DNA of 64,000 bases from Rhineura floridana. Lineage: Eukaryota; Chordata; Lepidosauria; Squamata; Rhineuridae. The first letter of the stretch is position 1; the number at the start of each line of letters is the position of its first letter. This document shows, piece by piece, positions 33,501 to 48,500 of the stretch. The notes under the pieces are model-generated. The model was not told the origin of the DNA, ran no database searches, and saw nothing but the letters and a program-made list of their open reading frames with translations. A program made the translations under genes and the position numbers. The DNA is taken from the NCBI RefSeq assembly GCF_030035675.1, contig NC_084487.1, forward strand, positions 60,277,486 through 60,341,485, read 5' to 3'.

Positions 33501-36500
33501 GTAAATACTGCACAATTTATAATGGCTTGCATCTGCTGTAGTATTATGTGCCCCCCTCCAAAGTGTGAGGCATTTCAGTGATAGTGCGAAAGGATTTAGA
33601 GAGCTATCCTGTGCATTTTACATAGAAGTAAGCCCCATTATGTTCACTGGAGCCTAATCCCAGGTATGTGTAGAAAATTGCAGTCATATTTCCTTGGGTA
33701 AAAGACAGCACTTTAGGCTTATGGTGTCTTTGTAATTGTTGTTTTATTGCATAGCAGAAGCAAAAAAAAGCATTCCTACAATGGGCAGAAGGTTCCCCAG
33801 AGAGTACACATATCCTGTTCCAATTAATGCTGCCTTGAAACTCTCACTTGATCCACCTCTTTGTGTTTTTGCCATTTCAAAAATGCCAACCACATTTGGT
33901 GTTTCTTTCCCCCTGTTCTCAGCTGAAGAAATGTTCACCTGTCTTTTCCATTAAAAAAACAACAACCCTGCAAACTACTTTTTGCTGTTCATCTGCTCTC
34001 CCCTTCCTCAGCAGCAGAAGCGTTCACTTTCTCCCAGTTCAAATGGGTATTTTGTTCAGAATACTAAAGAGTGCCTGCAGCCTTCTGCTAGTGACTTGCC
34101 TTCAGTTGAAAATTGGCTTAAAAGAGTGGTGACAACATTCAGGCTCCCAACTTTCTCCCTCCCCACTACTCGCAAACACTAGTGGGAAGTCCCTTAACTT
34201 AGAGACTACCCCTTCTCCTCACCCTCCAGACCCTATACATCACCAGTTTTCTAAGATGAACAAGTTTTACTGGCATGGGTAGGGCAAAGATACAAGGGAT
34301 TTTTCACCATGCAATCAAAACTGCATCCTAGAAATAAAATTCTAGTCCACCCAAATCATTCTGACACCTCCTTTAAGAAACTGATCAGAAACTCCTAAAA
34401 ACAACAACTATATACATTTTCTCTGATGAGCTCTGCTTCCCTTATCCCTGGGACTGAGTGAGATTCCCACGCCTATAGAGATTCATGGTAGGCACATTTC
34501 CAGGAAGATCAAACAGAAGTGAAATGGTGCTTTGCCAGGGTTGCCCATCTTGCCTTGCAGATATCTCAATATGCTACACCAACCATTTGAATCTGTGCAA
34601 GTTGTTGAAAGGGTATCTCTTCCTTCTGCTCCTATACTGTTTCTGGCCCATATTGCCTAAGCAACATGCCTGGATCCAAATTGCTGAACCATAACCTGCA
34701 ACAAGTATTTGTCCTATGGCAGGGATGAGGTACTGGATTCTGCTGGCAGGCTGGATAGTTTTCTCCCTCACCTGCAGTGAGCTAGGTTTGACAGAGCAGG
34801 GCTGCCAATCTGTCAGATGACACATTTTTGTCCACACAGGGAAACACAGCCTGCAAAGCACTGATAATCCCCTGATTGTCAGGTTTTGCAGAGCACCATG
34901 CACTGGAATTCACAAGATCTGTCGATCAGCTGATAGTGTTTCTGAAACCATTTGCATAGGGCTTTGCAGGCACCACAACCAGGTGATTGATGGTGCCTGT
35001 AAAGCCCCTTTTGCCTCAGCCACATTTTTACCTGCCCTGCCCCGATATCAAATATGATGTCAGGAGTAGGGTAGGAAGTCATGGCTTGGCTAAAAAGACC
35101 TCATGGGCCAAATGAGGAAGCCTGGTGGGCAAAACTAGGCCCACAGACTGGAGGTTCCTCACCACTGTCCTAAGGGGAAATGTTGCTGGGCCAGCAGGGC
35201 TGAACCAATGAAGTTGGCTGCCAATAATCCACCCTTTCTGTCTATCAGTCCAGATGTTTATATTGGGCAGGATGTCAAACCAAGGCAGATAAACTCCCAT
35301 AACTCAGTGCTGGATTACTCCCACTGTTGAGGTCTGCCTCTGCAGCCCACCAGCTGCAATGGGCTGATCCTATCCACTAAGCTCTTCATGGGGTACAGAT
35401 GGAGTAAAGAAGTCTATAAGAAGTTATTTCTCATTCATGACTACAGGTTGTGTCTGGTATCCTTCTAGCCCACATCCAGTGCAGGATACTTTTACTCCTG
35501 CAGATTCTTTTCCCAACATCTTTTCTATTCCAGGTGTCTTTTTCTCCAACTTTTCACCCCCTTCACTGCTAACAGGATCCTGGATATACACAGCCCTTTG
35601 ATCATCTGCTGAGTGCAATACTCAACAGCACAAACCTGCCTCGTCCATCATAGACCTCCTTAATCACCCCTAACTGGATGCTCTGTAGCTGACTTTGTGC
35701 ATCAGGTTTGACTCCTATGTAGCTACTGCTCCAGCAAGGCTACTTTGGACCTAACACTATCGTGTGCCACCTCCAGATTTTCCCTTATGATTGTTCTAGG
35801 GTCCTCACTGAACTCCTTCAGGCTTGCTATGAAGTCTTTTGAAACCACTGCAGCAATGTTCCGATTGCAGGAGTGCAATTATTTGCTTCACCTTGGCTCG
35901 TCCACCAACTCAGTTCCTCCCCAAGGAAAACAGTATTCTACATCTGACAACAGTGTTACATGCCTCTCAGTTCCTACTTTCCAGCAATAAGAACTTACAA
36001 AGTTTCAGGGTATCACCACAGGGTTTAATTTCCTTCAGATGAGAGAGCACTGGAGATTTATGATATCTTTGTAATATATGCTTTCTTTACAAATATACAA
36101 GCAAAGCACAGAGGAAATAAACAGGCACTTCTACAGCAGGCAGAAGATTCTCAGGGCACAACTCATAGCCTCCCCCAGAGCTGGACTCCAGATCCAGCTA
36201 ACTCCAGATAGCAACCCTGAGCTATCAATCTATATCTTTATTTCAAAAAACGTCAACAGTTTTTTTGCTGTTTCTCTGCCCCTTGTCCTCAGCTGGAGCA
36301 GTGCCATTTTTCCAAGCTGTGATGGGTATCTCACTCAAAACACTTGAGAGATATCCCCAGCCATCTAGAGACTATCTCTTGTCATCAGTTTTCATTGATG
36401 AAACATCATTTCACCATCCATGGCTATTAGCAGGTGTTAGCAATTATGTATTCCTTCTTTACAGAGGAAGTGCCTTCCAGTGGCTACTGTCAGAAGCATT

Positions 36501-39500
36501 ATTCCCAGCCTGCATACAAGTTGCTGGGCATTACAGGTGGGGAGAGTGCTGTTGCACTCAGGTCCTCTTGCAGGTTTCCCATGTTGGTCTGGTTGGTCAC
36601 TGTGAGAACTAGATGGGCCTTTGGTCTAATCTAGTAAGCTCTTCTGATGTTATAGATCCTCCGTGGCGCAGAGTGGTAAGCGGTGGTAACACAGCCGAAG
36701 CTCTGCTCACGGCCGGAGTTCAATTCCAACCGAAGGAGGAAGTCAAATCTCCTGTAAAAGGGGTCGAGGTCCACTCAGCCTTCCATCCATCCGTGGTCGG
36801 TAAAATGAGTACCCGGCATATGCTGGGGGGTAAAGAAAGGCCAGGGACGGAACTGGCAATCCCACCCCATATATATGGTCTGCCTAGTAAACGTCGCAAG
36901 ATGTCACCCTAAGAGTCGGAAACGACTCACACTGTAAGTGCGGGGACACCTTTACCTTCTACTTCTTATGTTCTTATGACTGTTGAGCTACATGAGATGG
37001 GACATTGTTTGTGGGTGGCCTAGGGGGGCAGAACCCTTAATCTTTTGCACTAGGCCACAATTCTCCTACCACTTCCCCCTTTTTGTTTGTTTGTTTTATT
37101 TTGCTGGCAGGGCTGCTAGGCATGCTTGCATAGGGCAGTGCCAGTGAGACACCAGCTACCAAGTGCTTTAATGTGCTCAGAGACCTAAATTTGCATCTAT
37201 ACATATAAATTAGCATATTCAAATTTTACCAAATTTGTGTCATGAACCTATACCCTACCGCCATGCTTAGAAGTGCCCCAGCATATGATGTAGTCTAAAT
37301 GCTGAGTGCAAAGCTGGGATAGCTTAGAATTCCACCCGTAGTGAAGGGAAGATGCTAGTATTATAGAGAGAGGAAAGCCTGCAGAAACTTGCCGGAATTG
37401 TTTAGTCAGTTCAGCTCATGTGTATAGCAGGAGTAAAAACTGGACTGGAGCCCATTTGAGATGAGTGGTGCTTTTTAGAATAGCTGTAAAAAAAAAAAAT
37501 GGACCCAGGCCATCCACTGGTCCCTGATCTTGCACCTTTTTTCAGTCAGGGCTAATCTCCTGTTCCCCTCAGCAGCTCTATGTTTGTGGCAGGAGAGGGT
37601 GTCAGGATGTATCTTCTAGTCCTGGAGCTGGGAAAGCCACATACATAGCAGGCAACAAGGCATCTCCAGCTAATGTTCATTGTATCCACTAGATTACAAG
37701 TTTTCCAGTTTAATTGAATGGAGATTGCAAAGTTGCCATGCTTGGTGGTATGCTCCCACTGTTGTTAACAACCAAGTTTCATTTAAAGTTGATTCTCCTC
37801 AATTGCACATTTGTAGCTTCCTTGGGATTTCTATTAGAATTTTATTAGTGTGATGACGATTTCAAGCCTTATACTTGGAATAAGCCACCATAGTAATATT
37901 GTGCTTCAAGGGCAAATGTAGTCCTAAGACTTTAAAAATAAAAATACCAGATTGCAAAGGCAGTGGACTAATATATGCTTAATAGTTTGGGACATGAATA
38001 CCTAAAAGGCTGCCTTCTTTAGCATGATCCTGCTCAAACTCTATAATCATCATCCATTGCCCCTTGTCATCTGAAGTGAGGTGGATGTGATCAGAGAGTG
38101 GGCTTTCACCTTGTTTTTGGAATGCCCTCCCCATAGAGGCTCACTTGACACCACAACTGATGTGTTTCTAGTGCCAAAGACCTTTTCATTTGTCCAGGAG
38201 TTCCAGCATGTCATATAACCTGATTTTATTAGTTCTGCTAATAAAATAATATTTGATTAGTTGCACTGCTGTGTTTCTGCCAGTTCTGCTGTTGCTGACT
38301 ACAGTTTTATTGTATTTTTAATTGTTTAATTTTAAATGTGAGCCATTCTGGGAATTTTGAAAATGCAAGTGCAGCCTAAAGAGCGTTTAAAATGTTGCCT
38401 GGTCAAATTTTTCAAACCTCTCTTTCTTCCCTATTCAGGGATCAAAGTGCCGATTCCGTCACTGTGAAAAAGCCATTGGCAGTGACACCGTGTGCTCATT
38501 ATGGAGAGAGGGGAGATGTTCCCATCAACTTTGCAAATTTAGACATATGGAAATACAGGTAGAAATGACAAGTTCTTTGAAGTGTCCTCTCTTGAAGTAA
38601 TTATAAGCATTTATTGGCTGTTCACTTCTGCTACTGCAAATGTGACTTCTTAGTTTCACATTTAAGGAGCGCAATATCCTTGTGGCACCTAGGTATCAGC
38701 TTTGAAAGTAGTCACATACCATTTTATCACTTAAAGACAAAACTGGTTTATACCTTCTACCACGTTTGAAAAGCTGTACGAATTCGCTGAATTTTAAGGA
38801 TTCCTTTATCTGTACTTTATTTTAACTTTGTTTCCCTAACCCTTTTCTTTGCACTGTGATAATAGAACATTTTTATATTGCAGTGAATACAACGGAGAAA
38901 AATGAGCATATTTATTCAAATCTTCAGTCTTATTAAATTTAGTTGCAACATGGTTTGGGGCTTCAAGATTATTAAAAGGGAACTGGGGTGGCATCCCCCT
39001 CCCCCAGATACCGCATATGGGTTGGATCCAAAGAAACATGGGCAGAAGGAAAATTGCCACTAGCAGTGTCTTGCAAATGCTGAAGAGGTCACACTACGTT
39101 GTAATGCAAATGCTCAAGAACTTGCACTATGCACACAAGAACATCTTTGGACTGAGTTTTACTTTTCTCACAGAACATCTTTCATGATTGGAAGGGCACC
39201 TTTGGATCCAATCCACTATGTGCAGCAAATGTGTAACCTATAAATAACTAGAAGTTTGGTTCTTTTGCGATAGCAGGTTTGTAGCCTAATGGGTGAACCT
39301 CTGTCTATGCCAAAATCAGTGGGGAAGGCAGCTAAAATGTTTTCAGTAAGACCACATTTTTTTGATCTATACTGATATATCTGCAGTTTTCCATTGCAAA
39401 ATATTAGAGACAGAGCCTTCTCTGACTTCTGAATTCTGTCAGCTATTTCTCTTCATTGTTTAGATTTATGGATTCCAGTGTTCCAGCCAGGACCTTGTGT

Positions 39501-42500
39501 GATTTATAATAATTAAATATGGAACAATCTGTGGTTTTCTTCCATAGCAAAAGTACAACAGCATCTCGTGTTTCTGGGAAACACAGCCTTTAGGCTGTGT
39601 GAGGATCAGTTGTGTCTTCCATCACCGGAAACCTCGTAACATAAATGGACTTTTTTTGCCACCTAGTAGTGGTGAGTATAAATATTTTCTCCATATCATG
39701 GGAACTGAAATAGAAATGCTTAAACACTTTCCAGATTCCATTAAGGAACAACATTGTACAAGAAAGCTGTCTTTTACAGATCAAAACACATGTGGCTGTC
39801 ACCTAACTGATTAGAATAAGATCAGTGTTTTTAAGATTAATGTTATTGAAAAAAGGCAGCATATGTAAATGGTAGCAAATATGTTTTGAGGTCAAAATTA
39901 GTAAATAATTGCTAATTATCATGGAGCCACTGCATAGATAACACTGGCTTCCTGTTTAATTCTGCTAACAGGCTAAAAACCAGGCTTAGGAATATATGAT
40001 CTGCACATTTCCATCTCTTAAACACTGTTAAGCAGTTTATTAACATTAACCAAGATTCCCCATAATCCAGGTTCCAGGGTATTGGTGAATAGACATGTAG
40101 GAGTTCACTTTTCATAAGCGACTCCCATGTGGTTGGGGTAATATTTAAATGGCTGAACTATACAGGTGGAACAGGGCAGGCACCAGGCTGAGTGGACTCT
40201 CAGCATAGTGCCACCTCCAAACATTGATTAGAACTGCTGGCCCCCCATGACATCTCTCTGGCATTGCTACCATCACCTCCCATCATCACATAGATACAGG
40301 TGCTGAACTTGGCAGCCAGGCATTGCATTATGGGAGAGAAACCATGGTGATCACTTGGTGACGATCAGAGCTGAGCAGCCACTCAGTTTCCAGCCAGCCC
40401 ATTACAGCATCACCAGGGGTAAGATCGGAAGGAGGGGGAGAGGTGGCTGGCAGTTGCAGCGGTGCCAGGGGCAGCATCTATGCCACTGAAGAGGTGAAGT
40501 GTTGGTGAACAAAGTGACAGCAGTGCTGAGGGGATGGCGGCAGGAGCCCCTGCTAAAGTGTGAGTTCTGCCAGGGTGTATGGAGCTGAGTATGCCATGTG
40601 CTGATGTTAGGCTTGGATGTGGGCTAATAGTATGGTTCTTTTCAATGGAAATGATCCCCCACCTTTCCAGCAGGGAACAAATTCTGTGGTCAGGACTCAG
40701 GACTCATGAGATTACTGTTAAGTCATTTAACATTGCTCCATGTGGAAGCCACTCATCAAACATGGTTCTGTCTTGTGTCCTCTGTGCAATTATTCTGATT
40801 TTTGGTATTGTGGCCTGGGCTACATCTTCAAAAGCCCTCAGACTAGGATTTTTACAATACAAGCCAATATGATACAGATTTAGACTGCAATTCAGAACTC
40901 AGTGAAGCAAACTTAAGTCCCTTTGATTTTGTTTCATGTGATTGACTACACACTTGCTTATGACCTTCTGCACCTGACATTCAAATCCTGAACCCGTTTA
41001 TGTGTATTAAATATTACTGAAATGGCTGGGAATTCTCATTAGATGTTTTTAGTAATGAATGTAAGTCTTCACATTCCACTTCCCATTAACATTCATCAGC
41101 CAGGGTCAGGACTTAAATCAAGCTTGCTTCATCTGGCAGAGTTGTAAAAAGGATTGGGCAGAGGGGGGGAGAGTACAATTTTCAGGATTCCAAGATACCG
41201 ATACTGATTTGGGGACATGACTGTCTGTACTCTGTAGTCAGAAAAGAGGAAATGAGAAACAATATGATTAACTTATATACAGTAAAGTTTGGGATCTTCC
41301 GTTTACATTTTTTAAAAGTGTAAACGTACATATATAATCAAAAGAGGAATGTTATGTTTTATATTCAAAAAACAAGAATTTGGTTCCAATAGAATGTCTT
41401 TTGAGTTTATGGGATAATACATGTGGCAAGTATTGTGTCAGAATGGCGAAAAATCAACTTGGGTACTGCAGAAAAGATTCACTGATGAAATACTGCCATA
41501 TATATTTCGGGCAAAATGTATGTGCATTCCTCTCCCCCCCCCCAACCCCATGCTTCACGGATTCCACATGCAGTCCTACTTAGAAGAAATATATCTCCTC
41601 TGAACTAACTCTGACTGGAGAGGAAAGTAGTAGGGGGAAAGGTGGCTAACCCCCCACCCCCATAAAGCTGTGATAATGGCATAGGATCATCTAGATTGGC
41701 AAGGGTAGCAAAGGAAAAGGTTAACATGAGTATGTTGGCCCTGTTGTTGTATACCTTTCATTGCCTATTAAAGATGCACTCTTCACCCAGGCCTTTGTAC
41801 AGGGGTGAGTTGATGTGTTCAGCTGTGAAATTAAGAGTGTGCACCTGCTGTATTGCTAAAGTTGTACATCTGTATTTGAGGTTTTAATTGTGATGTGTGC
41901 TTTTGTTGGTGTTTTGATGGTATTGAGTTTTTATGTTGTATCCCACCATGGGATCTTGAGTGATGAAGGGTGGTCTAGAAATTGAAATAATAAATAAATC
42001 TCTAATCAGAAGTAAGCCCCATTGAGTTCAATTGGGCTTGGTCCCAGGTAGATGTGTGTAGGATTGCAATCTTAATTAATCAATTAACAGGCTGCAATCC
42101 TCTGTCCACTTACCTGGGAGTAAGCCGCACTGAGCACAACAGAACTTACTACTTAGTAGACAGATAAAGGATTTCTCTGTGAAACTTACACAATTCATCA
42201 GCTATGATTTATTTAATTGGTTGATGGTACTAGTTGTAATATCTGTTGCTCTTCTACATATAACTTTGTCTGAAAACAAAACCACTGTATTGCCTTTTAT
42301 GAGTGAGTTAAATATGATGAGGACTTCAAAGTTTTACTCAAAGCTTTATACTGAACTTATAAAGTTCCTTTCTATAGATTCTACATTGCAAAGGGAAGTT
42401 CAGGAAAGGATTTTACATCCTGCCCAAAATCAAGATTCCACAAAAGGTCAAGAAAACACATTAAGACCCATTCATCCTCCACTGATTATTACCATCAACC

Positions 42501-45500
42501 TTGAGGATGAAGAAGAGGAAGAACAGGAGGAGAAATGTAAATACTTTGCCAGACATTCTTATTTGCCTACTCAATGTTGCTAGTAAGAAAAAGTTGCCTT
42601 AAACATAGGGATCTCTTCTAACATTACATGCTGTTTTCTAAGCCTTCCTGTGATCACTGCACTAGTATTTTAAAGCTGCCCTCCAAAGCATTGTGAATTT
42701 ATCAGTTAAAAACAAACAAAAATATTTTAGTCCTCACCTACATATACGCATCCAGAAGTAGAGTTATAAGAACTGCATAAATTAGCAATCCTGTTTGATA
42801 ATAGAAGATGTTGGCCTCTGGAGTTTATATTATTCCCTAAAATAAATTACAGATGGATTGTGGAGCCAGACTTTTAGTAATAAAAGCCTAGAATGTTCAG
42901 CAAAAATGTTATTGCAGTCAGAATATTAAAAATGGAGACCTGGCATTGTCCAGAAAATGAATGAAATCAAGTAAAACAGCCCTGTTGAGGAACTACACCA
43001 GTGAAACTTATATTTTGTACTATAAATGCAATTGCAGTCCAGTTTGCTTTCCTTTGCATGGTACAGGTAGATCCCTGGAAAGGTCTTTACTTAGAAAGCT
43101 CTTTTTAAAAATGTTTCTTATAGATGCATCTTATTTATTGTCTAAGACACCAGAAGACATAGAAGAAGAAAAGGCAATAAAGGAGATGTGTTATAAATCT
43201 GGTAAGGATTTTATTTCTCATTCTTTTCTCTTTCTGTTTCGCTAATATCACTATGATAATTTCCCCCCTTTTCTCTTCCTTGGGATGAATCAGGAGAATA
43301 CTACAGAATTCAGACATCTCAGGAAAACCACTCAACAAAAAACATACCTTTGGTGCTGGAGAACATGCTCTTGAAAACCATGGAATCTCGCAGAGATTTA
43401 CAAGAAGGCAAGGACTTGAGAAATATAACATTTAAATTCAAAGACTTAAGAGATTTTTAAAATCTAATGCTTATTCAAAAAATCTTGATTATCATATAGC
43501 TCAGTGGTAGAGCACATGCTTTGCATGTAGAAGGACCTAGGGACAATCTGTGGCATCTCCAATTGAAAGGAACACAAGAAAGACCTTTGCCTGAAACCCT
43601 GGAGAGCTGCTGCCAGAAAAGTTTGCATAATTAGTCTAACTTTTAGAATCACAGAGATTTGGAAGGGACCTCAAAGGTCTAGTTCAACCCCTGTCGGTGT
43701 GGAAATCCACAGCTACAGCATCCCTGCAAGGTGACCATCCAGCCTGTGTTTAAAAACCTCTAACGAAGGAGAGTGTACCACCTTCGAAGGCAATCTGTTC
43801 AAAGCTGAGTAGCTCACACCATCAGGAAGTTCTTCCTTTTTTAAAAAAATAGTCTTTCTTGTGCTTTGAACCAATTGGTTCAAGTCCTGCACTGCGGAGC
43901 AACAGAAAACACATTGGGTTTGTCATATGTGTGACAGCCCTTCAAATATTTGCAGATGGCTGTCATATCATCTCTTTTCTAGGTTAAACATACCAAATAA
44001 CCTTTTCTCCTAGGACTTTAGGTATCAGGCAGCTTCTTGTGTATGTGAAAAATGGCAGTATCAAGCTTCTGTCTTTTGGGATGAAATCTTATTCATATTT
44101 AGGTGTGAGTAAGTCTCACTGAGCACAAGGCGACTTACTTCTACATAAACATGCACAGGATTGTGCTGCACATTATGCTGATAACATATTTAACATAGGC
44201 TAAAAGCAGAGAAGTCACACTGACCCACCTGCCCTCAACAACTCCTTGGGCTGGACTCTCTATTTTGGAAAAGGAACCCTCAGAGGGCTGGTTTCTGGAG
44301 CTCCCGCTGCTGCCTGAGAGGACCCCTGCTCACACTCAGCCGCAAGAAACATGGACTGGAGTTGAGCAAGCAGAGATAGTGACAGCCCATGAGACAGGCC
44401 ATGTAGGAGAGAAAGAAGGGATAACACATCTGCCGATTTTGATGGATATATGGTAGTTGTAAAATAAAAAAATTAAGTTCATTTAGAAGAAAGACTTCTA
44501 CAGTCTCAAATGGGGAGTAAAGCTGTCTAAAGTTGCATAAGGTTTCATAATACCCATATATTTAAAGCACATTCCCCCCCCCCCAAACTTCTGGGAATTG
44601 TAGCTGATTTTGAATGGGCTTTTGTCATCTGTCAGAGGGCACTTTTCTGACAACCTCGGAAGCTGCTGGAACAATTTCCTAGGGACTTTAGGGATAAAAT
44701 CACTTGGATTCACAATGCACTCTATTCCATTATTCCAACAATTTCTTACCTGGTAATCTGCACATTTTATTTGATCTTTCACATGACGTGAAATCTAGTT
44801 CTGGGAATATAGTGGAAGTTGAGCACTCATTTCTGTGATAACTGATTCCAGAAATAATCGGTGTGCAAGCTTGGGAACCCAGAAAATTATGGCAGTTTTG
44901 TGTGACAGGCATCCTGGCATGCAATACATTCCCAACCTTTAGGTGTGCGTTTTTGGGTTGTTGTTTTTTGTGTTTTGCCTGACAAAAATTGTACTAGGTA
45001 GCAACTTCTCCTTCCTCCTTTCCCACACTCACACCTGTATCCAGACACCCCGCAAAAATAATGTCAGATGCTAAAGGGAGAGGAGTCACATGACAATGAG
45101 ATGAGATCTTAGACCTTCTACACATATGGGGTGAGGAAAAATTTCAGCTTCAGTTAAGGAGCTGTCACAGAATACTGATACATTTGAAGACATTTCAAGA
45201 GAAATGATAAAAAGGGACCATAACAGGTCTGCTCATAACTGCAGATCAGTAACAAAATGCATGACACTCAAGTTCAAAAGGGCAGTTGCCCACAATTTGT
45301 TATCTGGGAGTGCAGTGAATTATGGGGGAACTACAATGAGCATGTGTATAATGGGTGAGGGATTAAAGTAAGACATGGTTCATTGCAGCAGTGTGAAAGA
45401 CATTTATGCAAAATGCTGGTGTATGGGCTGAAAAAGCCACAGTTCCTTAATGCAGCAGGTACTGCAGTATGAAAGGAATTTGAGAAATTGGAACCGAAGA

Positions 45501-48500
45501 GCTACCATTTTAATCTGCAAATTTGACACAATAAGCCATATGTGTGAAACCAGCCAAAAATAGATGCCACAGTTACAGCAAATCCAGTGGACACATCCAG
45601 ACAGGCTGGTCAAGCTGTACTGGATCAGTTTCAATTGCTCTGGCCTGAGGATATGCACAAACTGCTTATAGGAGTGTGGCCGACCTCTTGCCCTCTTCAC
45701 CCTTGCCTATCTTAACTTAATAGAGCTAGCTGAAGGGAAATGATGACTAGATGGGTCCAGGGAGTGGTCAGTGCCTTATTGGAGGATGTACTACTGCCAC
45801 CTGCTTTTAATGAGTTGGTGCTGTGCCTGCTCCTCAACAGAACCTCTGTGTATCCTGTGTTTAACAATAGCTCAGTAGCAAATAACCCCTTTCTGGGTGC
45901 AATACTCAAGGGGGTGGGGGTGGCTCATTTTAGTGTGGCTTCAGGGCTGAGCACAGCACCAAAGCTGCCAGTGTCACTCTGTTGATGACACTTATCAGGA
46001 AAGAAATGAGGGAGTGCAACCCTGCTCATTCTCCTTGACCTCTCTGTGGCTTTTGAAACTACTGACCATGGTACCTTGCTGAAGTGGCTCCATGAGGTGG
46101 AAATAGACGGCACTGTATTATAGTGGTTCCACTCCTGTCTGCAGGTCATTTCCAAAGAGTAGTCATGGGGAGGGGGGTATTATTTGGTGCCATTGGAGTT
46201 ATCATGTGGCGCCCCGCAGGGATTCATCTTGTCCACACTCTGTAACATCTATATGAAACCTGGGGAGCTATCATCAGGGAATTTAGAGTGAGGTGTCATC
46301 AATGTGAGGTTAACACCAAGCTTTGTTGCTCTGTACAGTCTGACTCAAGAGAAGCAGTTCACCTGCTGGACTGGTGCTTGGAGGTAGTGATGGGCTGAGT
46401 GTGGGCTAGTAAATTGAGGCTGAAGACAGATGTGTTATGTGTACCAAATTCTCAGGTCCGAGTGGTGGGTAATTTATGTCCTGAATGTTTCAGGATGCTA
46501 ATATAATTAAGGAGTGTTCTTGTTATTTTAAAAGTGAGAAGCCTGGTCACTGTGGAGGTGAACTATCAGAATCTGCTGCTATCATATCAAAATCAACTGA
46601 ATTAACTTTAAAAATATATAAACATTGGAAATTGATACAAGTGCTACTGAGAATTGGCCAGTTATTTTGGCTGTTACAGTTCCTACTGTACTGGAACTTA
46701 ATGGTCTGTTTTTATTACATTGTAAACCGCCCTGGAATTTTTAATGAAGAATAATATAAAAATGGTTTAAATAAAAGTAGACAATGCTAGTGAAGAAAAG
46801 TATTTTGGCTAGTAATTTAGAAATATGTATTTTTTTAGATTATTTCCTTTTAATAGATACTATAGAGATGACAGTATTTACTTACTGGATAGATGCCGCT
46901 AAACACATCTTCAGACTATTTCATGTTCAAGGGATTGTATAACAAAACATCAATTTAGGGTGCAATCTAAGTCCTATATGTGCTGGGCTGGGGGTAATTG
47001 GATGTGGTGGACCTCATAGCTGAGCTGCTCCACCAGCAGAAGCCCCCTGTCCCAGCTGAGCTGCACCACCACCAGGACTCTGCTGGTGCCACCGGGGGTC
47101 CTCCGGGGACAGCCAGCCTGGCAAATGGAGAGCCGACAGAAGCCAATGGTAGCCCTGAAAATGGAGTGTTCTAGGGGCCTTGCCAGGGAAGGAGCTGCGG
47201 GGGGGGGGGAATTACGTGACATCCAAGTCCCCCTTGGAGCACTCCTGTAGGTCCCAATCCCCATGAGAATTCTGCTGGCTAATAGGCTGGCACAGTAAAA
47301 ATATTCCCATGGCAGCCTATGGGGACTGCTTACTCCCCACTAGGCCTGTTCATGGGAGCAGGCTCTTCCCTGCCAGCTCCTGTGTGCAGTTCCCTACTAA
47401 GCCAACACTTAGCCAGGCCACCCACTCCTGAACATGGAGTGGATGCCAGTGAGCTTTCTGTGAGCTCCACCCCTGCAGCCCCCCCTCCCACCAGCTCACC
47501 GTCATTTGGATTGTGCTGCCCATGGCTAACTATTGAAGACTTCCCACTTAGGGAGGGAGCAGGACAGAGGAGGAGGGGCTGAGGTGTGCTTACACAGTGA
47601 ACTTTGGTTTCTAAGGAAGTGGAAGAGGGAAAGATCTGTTACCAAGTTTACTCGACACAAGTCTCTAAACACATCTGTAAACAACATTTTCATTTTCAGG
47701 TAATAAGCCTGCTGGAACACAAATGACTGGGGAATTTAGTTCAAATGTGATGGTAAGGGAACAATTTCCCAATTTGCTGTATTACGGAGGACAAGGTCTT
47801 GTTGTTGGATAAGCCTGGCCCAGATTTGCACTAGGTGCCAAGCATATAACTTGGACTATTTAGTCAAGGCAGCGGACTGTCCATCTAAAGTGTAAAGTGC
47901 TGAACTGAGCGATGGAGACTATGTCAGAACGTTTGCCAAAAATGACGTTTTTATTGGGAAAGTATAACAGAATAACAATGAAATCTTTAACTAGTGATAG
48001 CTCCCCAGGAAAGGGAGAGAAAGTATAAGGAGGGATTGAGAATGGAAGAAGGCATAATTGTGCGGTGTGACATCTGCTCCTAAGGAAGAGATGAGCAGGG
48101 AGGAGTTTGCAGTGAAACAGAAAGGCAGAAAAAGAGGAAATGAAACAACCCATGTTGATGCTGCTTCAGCTTATCATTGTCAGTTGAAGCCACTGCTACA
48201 TTTGGTCTGGTTACCATAGATGACTAGAAATTCCATGCAGGAAAGTGAATGGATTGCTGGAGGGGGAAATTGATTGCTTTGCCCATCTTCTACAAATCCA
48301 TTTGATAGAAGATCATTTTAAAAAGCCTGCTAAATAATAGGAATATGTGTTTTCATACATACTAGTCACAGAGGAGGAGCCCCTCTGTGGCCAGCAGGGA
48401 AATACAATTTAGTAAAATGATGATGATGGTAATGATGACTGTAATAATAAGGTTAATAACATTTGTGTCTTATTTACAAGGATGGTCTATAGCATCTTTC

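Noticed and set aside
36658-36735. tRNA gene on the plus strand
   Set aside because: It is the head of a Sauria-type SINE, with body and tail present.
39599-39814. Continuation of exon 3 of the ZC3H11-like gene as an intron-less frame
   Set aside because: Similarity stops exactly at the GT donor at 39672, and exon 4 joins in phase.
43497-43570. tRNA-Ala gene
   Set aside because: The B box and acceptor stem are decayed and the standard SINE body follows.
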